From Cyanothece sp. BG0011 (GTDB lineage: Bacteria > Cyanobacteriota > Cyanobacteriia > Cyanobacteriales > Microcystaceae), in NCBI RefSeq assembly GCF_003013815.1, contig NZ_PRLH01000097.1, positions 1-46,781 of the forward strand: a DNA stretch of 46,781 nt, written 5' to 3'. A program made the position numbers and the translations under genes. How positions within the stretch are numbered: the stretch's first letter is position 1; every line of letters starts with the position of its first letter. Positions 42,528 through 46,781 of this stretch are shown piece by piece. The notes below the pieces were generated by a model. That model made no database searches. It worked only from the letters and a program-made list of their open reading frames with translations, and was not told the DNA's origin.

Positions 42528-43863
42528 TTAAAGTTTCTCTTTAATATGTTTTGTAAAGGTTACAGTTTTAGCAAAAGAACGATCATATTTCCCCTGATAT
42601 TTTTCATGAATCAATTGATCAATAAAGTTTGAAGTATTTATAAAAGCTTCAAGACAATGCTCATCATTGGTTAACACTTTTTCTATTTTTTCACAATATT
42701 TAATGAATTTCTTAGAGTTTAAATCAGGTTGCTTCAAACCTGATACTTGCCTTCTAAAAATATTCAAGAAATGGTATTTGAATGGTTTATATTTACTATC
42801 TAATTTATTTTTTCTAAATAATGAATTTAATTGGAAAAAAGCATAACAACTAACATAATATCCAATAGGATCATGAGATGATTGAAAAATTTTATTTTCT
42901 ATATTTTCATATAATTTTGTACGATATCTACCTGCATTATGCGCTTGATCAAGAAACATAGACGCAAAACATCTCATTTGTAAAGTTGCGTCTACAATTC
43001 TAATCTTTTCAATTCCATTTTCCCCATGATATTGTTGTGATCTTCATTGACATCGTTTTGATCACCTTGAAAGTCTCTAACATTATCATAAAATAAACCT
43101 TTTATAATATTATCTGAGTCATCCATAATCAATTTTAGATATTCTTGTGCAGAAACAATACCAATATAAGCTTCTCCAACGCTTTTTATTTGGGGTAATG
43201 GAATATATTTCTCAAAATTGATTTGTTTAACGATTCTGTTATTAGAAGAACGATATAAGTTTTGAAGTTCCTTAGCATCAACAGGAATAAAGTTTATTTC
43301 TGTAAACATATTCAAATCTTCAAGATTTTTTTAAGACTTGAAACTGTTCCATTTATGGTAGAATCGTCAACCCATTTCCCAGTGGTAACATAATATAAGT
43401 TTAAATTAGGATTTCGATTTCTAAATAAAGAACTTGCTTGATAAACATATTCCATGATTTCAGCTTTTTCTTGTATTTTGCTGTTATGAGGTACATTATT
43501 TTGATCATCAAAAAATTCTTTTGCACCTATCATGAATTTAGCAATATCACCCGTATCAAAAGTGCTGCTAGTTTTCGATTGAATTAAAATAAACGAGACA
43601 TCTAAATATTTATTCGATTTTGCTAAGTCTTCAACTTCTTGTTCTGAAGTAATTAAATTTCCATTGATAATAATAGCGATACCATCTATTGATTTATCTT
43701 GACCTGAACCTACATGAATATCGTCAATAGCGAAAGAGTTATTATATTCTTTAGACACGACACAATAATTAGAAAAATGTTCAAAAAGAATGGATTCTTC
43801 ATTGATATCTAAGGATTGCTCTTCTTTAAAACTTTTAAGATTTCCTTTCGTGATTTTATCCAT
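42528..43863 (-). pseudogene. AIPR family (abortive infection phage resistance) gene, frameshifted and internally deleted
   Basis: Three adjacent minus-strand frames read one AIPR-type protein. Part 1 (43863-43312, 183 aa) has SIDGIAIIINGNLI and VSFILIQSKTSSTFDTGDIAKFM, the nuclease-like N-terminus. Part 2 (down to 42992) continues with FIPVDAKELQNLYR, LPQIKSVGEAYIG and LFYDNVRDFQGDQNDVN. Part 3 (to 42528) has IVDATLQMRCFASMFLDQAHNAGRY and a helical C-terminus. Part 1 to 2 is a -1 shift at an A7 run; one extra A restores the frame. Between 2 and 3 the frame shifts again, and a central segment of roughly 130-150 residues usual in the family seems missing. AIPR proteins are phage-defence factors. 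Confidence 0.75.
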
Positions 43864-43974
43864 AAAGTTAAAATGCTAATTCAGGGATAGTAACTCATTT
43901 CTACATTAATCTATATTATCGGAATTAGTTTTCCCTAGCTGTAAAGATTGTTGATTTTAAAATTATTTAATAAA

Positions 43975-44008
43975 AGAGCATCTACGAAATCATATCAATA
44001 GATGCTCT
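43975..44008 (-). terminator. Rho-independent terminator of hemB
   Basis: On the minus strand a perfect 10-bp stem (AGAGCATCTA/TAGATGCTCT, 14-nt loop) is followed by TTTTATT, 35 bp past the hemB stop. On the plus strand it is followed only by A residues. Confidence 0.75.
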
Positions 44009-44042
44009 AAAAAACAGCTAAAAATCAACTTAACTATCCTTC

Positions 44043-45020
44043 TTATAACCAACGGGCTGCATCTTTGGCATGATAAGTTAAGATTAAATCAGCACCAGCA
44101 CGCTTAAAACTGGTTAACGTTTCTAAAGTAACTTTTTTCTCATCGATCCAACCGTTTAAAGCAGCAGCTTTCACCATAGAATATTCTCCCGAAACATTGT
44201 AAGCAGCAACCGGAAGATCAGTCATTTCCTTGACCCGCCAAATAATATCCATGTAAGATAAAGCAGGCTTAACCATCAACATATCAGCCCCCTCTGCGAT
44301 GTCGAGATCCACCTCTTTTAACGCTTCTCTGGCATTCCCAGGGTCCATCTGATAGGTACGGCGATCGCCAAATTGAGGGGAAGAGTCCGCAGCATCCCGA
44401 AACGGTCCATAATAAGCTGAGGCATACTTAGCCGCATAGGATAAAATAGGAATATGGTTAAATCCAGCCTCGTCTAACCCTTCTCGGATAGCTTGCACAA
44501 AACCATCCATCATCCCCGAAGGTGCAATAATGTCAGCGCCTGCTTTTGCCTGAGAAACAGCCGTTTTCTTCAATAATTCTAAAGTAGGATCGTTTAATAC
44601 TCTCCCTGTTAAGTCACCCACTTCCAAGTAACCACAGTGACCATGACTGGTATACTCACATAAACAAGTATCCACAATGACCACTAGATCAGGAATAGCC
44701 TCTTTTACTGCTGTAGCCGCTTGTTGCACAATACCATGATCATGCCATGCACCAGTCGCTTCGGTGTCCTTTTCTTCAGGAATACCAAATAAAATAATGG
44801 CAGGAATACCGAGATCATAGACTTCTTTGGCTTCATCGACTATCTTATCAATGGATAGCTGATAAACCCCCGGCATGGATACCACTTCTTTAGCCACACT
44901 ACTACCCGGAACCGCAAATAAAGGGTAAATTAGATCATTAGTGGTCAATATGGTTTCACGTACCATGCGACGGAGTTGACCATTTTGACGCAAACGACGA
45001 GGACGGTTAATAGGAAACAT
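44043..45020 (-). CDS. hemB: Delta-aminolevulinic acid dehydratase (porphobilinogen synthase)
   Basis: This 325-residue TIM-barrel enzyme condenses two 5-aminolevulinates to porphobilinogen in heme and chlorophyll synthesis. Schiff-base lysines are K198 ([15 protein letters not shown]) and K250 ([13 protein letters not shown]). The metal site reads [14 protein letters not shown], with three cysteines C119, C121 and C129, the pattern of zinc-type enzymes rather than the Asp-rich magnesium type of plants. ATG 45020 ([11 protein letters not shown]) is preferred to an upstream in-frame start at 45029. Transposon remnants lie about 95 bp upstream. Confidence 0.95.
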   Translation of the reverse strand: MFPINRPRRLRQNGQLRRMVRETILTTNDLIYPLFAVPGSSVAKEVVSMPGVYQLSIDKIVDEAKEVYDLGIPAIILFGIPEEKDTEATGAWHDHGIVQQAATAVKEAIPDLVVIVDTCLCEYTSHGHCGYLEVGDLTGRVLNDPTLELLKKTAVSQAKAGADIIAPSGMMDGFVQAIREGLDEAGFNHIPILSYAAKYASAYYGPFRDAADSSPQFGDRRTYQMDPGNAREALKEVDLDIAEGADMLMVKPALSYMDIIWRVKEMTDLPVAAYNVSGEYSMVKAAALNGWIDEKKVTLETLTSFKRAGADLILTYHAKDAARWL

Positions 45021-45114
45021 AAGTATCAATACATAATGACTAGCTTAATTACTGTACAGCGATCGCCTTCCCTTCATGTCAAAATGAAGTAAATACTCAA
45101 TGATTTGTAACGTT

Positions 45115-45165
45115 TTGACGCTCTAGTCCGTAAACGCACTGAGATTCTTGGTTCAGCGACACACC
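45115..45165 (-). ncRNA. Omega-RNA-like 3' end, copy 1 (remnant)
   Basis: Read on the minus strand: GCTGAACCAAGAATCTCAGT, the hairpin CTCAGTGCG-TTTA-CGGACTAGAG, then CGTCAA. This form is typical of the scaffold end of TnpB-associated guide RNA. The bases after it (AACGTTACAAATC) would be the guide position. Expression is unknown. Confidence 0.45.
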
Positions 45166-45470
45166 TTTAAACTATCTATCCTTACGGCAATGCTTAAATC
45201 TAATATCTGTAGAATTCTACTAAACATCAAGTTTAACTTAGATAGCCCCAGAGGGCTTGTCTCCCCAAGCGTACTAGAATATAAATCTAGAGTTCTCCTG
45301 CGCCCCAGGATACTTGTGCTTAAAAGGTTTTTACTTTTCTGGTTTTCGGTATTCTGTAGAACCCATACGTTTTTAAAGAGGTCTTTCGCGCCTCTGCTAC
45401 CAGTATCACTTTACGTCGTTCAATTAACGGTAGTACCGACGAATCCTACCTGTACTGGACTAGCTTTCTA

Positions 45471-45530
45471 TTGAACCTCCCGTCGCCCAAAGCGAGGGAT
45501 TCCCTTATAGACTCTTATCTAGACCGAAGT
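45471..45530 (-). ncRNA. Omega-RNA-like 3' end, copy 2 (remnant)
   Basis: Read on the minus strand: GGGGACTTCGGTCTAGATAA, then GGGAATCCCTCGC, a short CTTTGG loop, GCGACGGGAGG and TTCAA. The bases beyond, TAGAAAGCTAGTCC, would be the guide position. The form is that of cyanobacterial IS605/IS1341-type right ends. Confidence 0.5.
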
Positions 45531-45878
45531 CCCCGACAGAACGCCATTACAGGGCTGTTTGTTTAACGGACATATCAAGCTGCCGAGGACACCTCGGCAG
45601 TCTTGTCCTCACGTTCACGGGCGCACCGACCGCAAACGGATCTAAATTCTATTCTGTTTTTTGGCTGTGCTTTTCAGCTAAACCTAATATACCAGTCGCG
45701 TCACCCTTCGGGTTCGTTAGTCGCTCATGGGGGAAACCCCCAAGACCGCGCTAACTCACCATTACAATTGCTAGGGCGATATTTGTCCCGACGATCTGAG
45801 GTAAGGGAGGCCAATCCCCTTAATATCTTACGCGCATTACCGCTATTTGGAATTTTAGCACAAAACCAGCAAACCTTG

Positions 45879-45923
45879 CCCGAAATTCATCCCGTCAGCG
45901 TAGCTGACGGGATGAATTTCGGG
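45879..45923. repeat. Perfect hairpin, 21-bp stem with 3-nt loop
   Basis: Arms 45879-45899 and 45903-45923 are exact inverse copies containing TTCATCCCGTCAGC / GCTGACGGGATGAA. It lies between the tnpB remnant and ssrA, with no T-tract on either side, so it is probably a dispersed palindrome rather than a terminator. Confidence 0.8.
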
Positions 45924-46017
45924 AAGAAAAGATAAAATAACACACTTTTAAAGACTGTGCGTCCTCAAGGCTTGTTCTGAGCTTGCCAAAGGGACGGGAG
46001 TTGAATCCCTGATTTTG

Positions 46018-46046
46018 TGGTCAAAATTGAAAATTTCATCTATAAT
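46018..46046 (+). promoter_or_regulatory. Promoter of ssrA
   Basis: A perfect TATAAT -10 (46041-46046) is preceded 17 bases upstream by TGGTCA (46018-46023) as a -35-like box. Mature tmRNA starts at 46063, about 16 bases after the -10, which allows a short processed leader. Confidence 0.6.
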
Positions 46047-46062
46047 GTATATATAAGCACAT

Positions 46063-46447
46063 GGGGCCGCAACGGCTTCGACAGGTTGGCGAAATCCGAA
46101 CTGTGATGCAAGCCGAGAGTGAGTCTCCTCTCGTAAATCAAAGGCTCAAAAAAAATAGTAACTGCGAATAACATCGTAAGCTTCAAGCGCGTAGCAGTAG
46201 CTGCGTAGAACTCTCTCATAGAGTCGCTTACCTCTGATCTGACTCCGTTAAGGATTTAGAGGTACCAACCCCAACGGATGCCCTTAATAGCTACCTCTGG
46301 TTAGCTGTTAAGTCAAGACTATACCAGAGCATCCCACCGTTCGGGATAAGGAACGGTTCCCGCCTTGAGGATCAGAAAGGATAAGCTTGTGAATGAGCAG
46401 TAGGTCAATACCCAGTCTGGACAGCAGTTCGACTCTGCTCGGCTCCA
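46063..46447 (+). ncRNA. ssrA: Transfer-messenger RNA
   Basis: A one-piece tmRNA of about 385 nt. The 5' GGGGCCGCAACGGCTTCGAC and 3' GCAGTTCGACTCTGC/CGGCTCCA form the alanine-tRNA-like acceptor and T-arm. The resume codon GCG begins the tag reading frame A-NNIVSFKRVAVAA followed by TAG (about 46164-46208). Pseudoknot-forming sequences follow. The CCA end is not encoded. It rescues stalled ribosomes together with SmpB. Confidence 0.97.
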
Positions 46448-46463
46448 CTTTCAATAAAGAATG

Positions 46464-46492
46464 ATAAGGGGTAATCATTGGTTATCCCTTAT
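46464..46492 (+). terminator. Terminator of ssrA
   Basis: ATAAGGGGTAA pairs with TTATCCCTTAT (one G-U pair, 7-nt loop), 17 bases after the tmRNA end, followed by TGATTATTT. Confidence 0.65.
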
Positions 46493-46499
46493 TGATTAT

Positions 46500-46610
46500 T
46501 TAATCCATTTTAGACGCATACCAAAAAGCCCAAAACACAAAGGCTGCAAATAAAGACGTACCAAGGGCGATGGCTAAGTTATGAAAGATTTGGGAGTCAA
46601 TAAGAGTCAT
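46500..46610 (-). CDS. Small single-helix membrane protein, hypothetical
   Basis: From ATG 46610 this encodes 36 residues, MTLIDSQIFHNLAIAL then GTSLFAAFVFWAFWYASKMD: an amphipathic start, one transmembrane helix (about 12-32) and a short charged end. The frame is open to 46745, but the extra 45 residues look like non-coding AT-rich DNA. Size and shape resemble small photosynthetic or respiratory complex subunits; I cannot assign one. It is convergent with ssrA. Confidence 0.45.
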   Translation of the reverse strand: MTLIDSQIFHNLAIALGTSLFAAFVFWAFWYASKMD

Positions 46611-46781
46611 TTGGGTAACTAAGTAAGAGACGTTACTGAACAGTTGGCATAAACCTAAATAGTAAAGGTAATAAGTGTTTCTTAAATGGATAGGAGGGTT
46701 AGAGTCAAATTGGATAATTGTCAATAAAATGACAGGGCAACACAAAACATATCATATCATTAATTATCTCAACTTTCCAGA

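Larger units (their letters stand above)
45115..45935 (-). mobile_element. Decayed IS200/IS605-type (tnpB) elements, two 3' ends in series
   Basis: On the minus strand this region carries no intact gene but has pieces typical of tnpB 3' ends. A peptide MSVKQTAL followed by a stop (about 45570-45547) resembles TnpB tails. There are two terminal hairpin-plus-TCAA structures: GGGAATCCCTCGC..GCGACGGGAGG then TTCAA ending at 45471, and GAATCTCAGTGCG-TTTA-CGGACTAGAG then CGTCAA ending at 45115. These match the right ends, and omega-RNA 3' ends, of cyanobacterial IS605-family elements as I recall them. The element upstream boundary is not resolved. The catalytic domain is absent or too degraded to read. 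Confidence 0.6.

Noticed and set aside
45148-45474. Plus-strand 108-codon frame in the gap before ssrA
   Set aside because: It reads antisense through IS605-like remnant sequence, and its translation has no domain pattern.
45603-45935. Plus-strand 110-codon frame ending in the 21-bp hairpin
   Set aside because: It is antisense to the tnpB 3' remnant and runs through a palindrome. The Gly/Pro/Arg-rich translation looks like repeat sequence, not a protein.
45990-46015. tRNA-like T-arm (GGGAGTTGAATCCCT) before ssrA
   Set aside because: No acceptor, D or anticodon arm can be built around it. It is probably part of a dispersed repeat.

Overview
The window comes from a cyanobacterial chromosome. 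Genes present include ycf3, ocp with frp, pxcA, a Ftn2/ARC6-type cell-division gene, a COP23-type protein and gatC. The HIP1 octamer GCGATCGC recurs throughout, and coding sequence is AT-rich. The gene set and many short dispersed repeats suggest a unicellular Cyanothece/Crocosphaera-like species; that placement is inference, not a database match. No rRNA or tRNA gene was seen, but two stable RNAs are present: the SRP RNA (ffs) and tmRNA (ssrA).

Layout. 1-6 kb: a 3'-truncated flavin/NAD reductase overlapping an FHA gene, a quinone oxidoreductase/MBL-hydrolase pair, a DUF3122-like secreted protein, a CocE-type hydrolase and a YbjN protein. 6-16 kb: a TetR regulator, an Rpn-type nuclease, glycerol kinase, a membrane thioredoxin, a NIL-ferredoxin, a long GST, a cysteine desulfurase, a peroxiredoxin-like protein, a retropepsin-like protease and hisF. 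16-26 kb: ycf3-gatC-ffs on one strand, an ABC sugar permease, a PEP-CTERM protein, pxcA, a P-loop helicase-like protein, a response regulator, rpsU and ftn2. 26-33 kb: pdhA, a ribonucleotide reductase beta subunit, an AEC transporter, a nitroreductase, cobS and several hypotheticals. 33-38 kb: the photoprotection pair ocp-frp, bracketed by an intact CbbX-like AAA ATPase and a deleted copy of the same gene, with MITE-like and hairpin repeats between them. 38-46.8 kb: an S1-domain protein, an orphan fatty acyl-AMP ligase, COP23, a broken AIPR (abortive-infection) gene, hemB, a decayed IS200/IS605 (TnpB) region and ssrA.

Most of the window is housekeeping or photosynthesis-related. The accessory signal lies in (a) the structured, apparently non-coding stretch upstream of cobS, (b) the repeat-rich ocp/AAA locus, (c) the AIPR remnant, which has a poly-A frameshift and a central deletion, and (d) two back-to-back omega-RNA-like ends of TnpB elements directly upstream of hemB. 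I found no complete unknown multi-gene system. Several genes are broken by internal deletion, which suggests an actively eroding accessory compartment.
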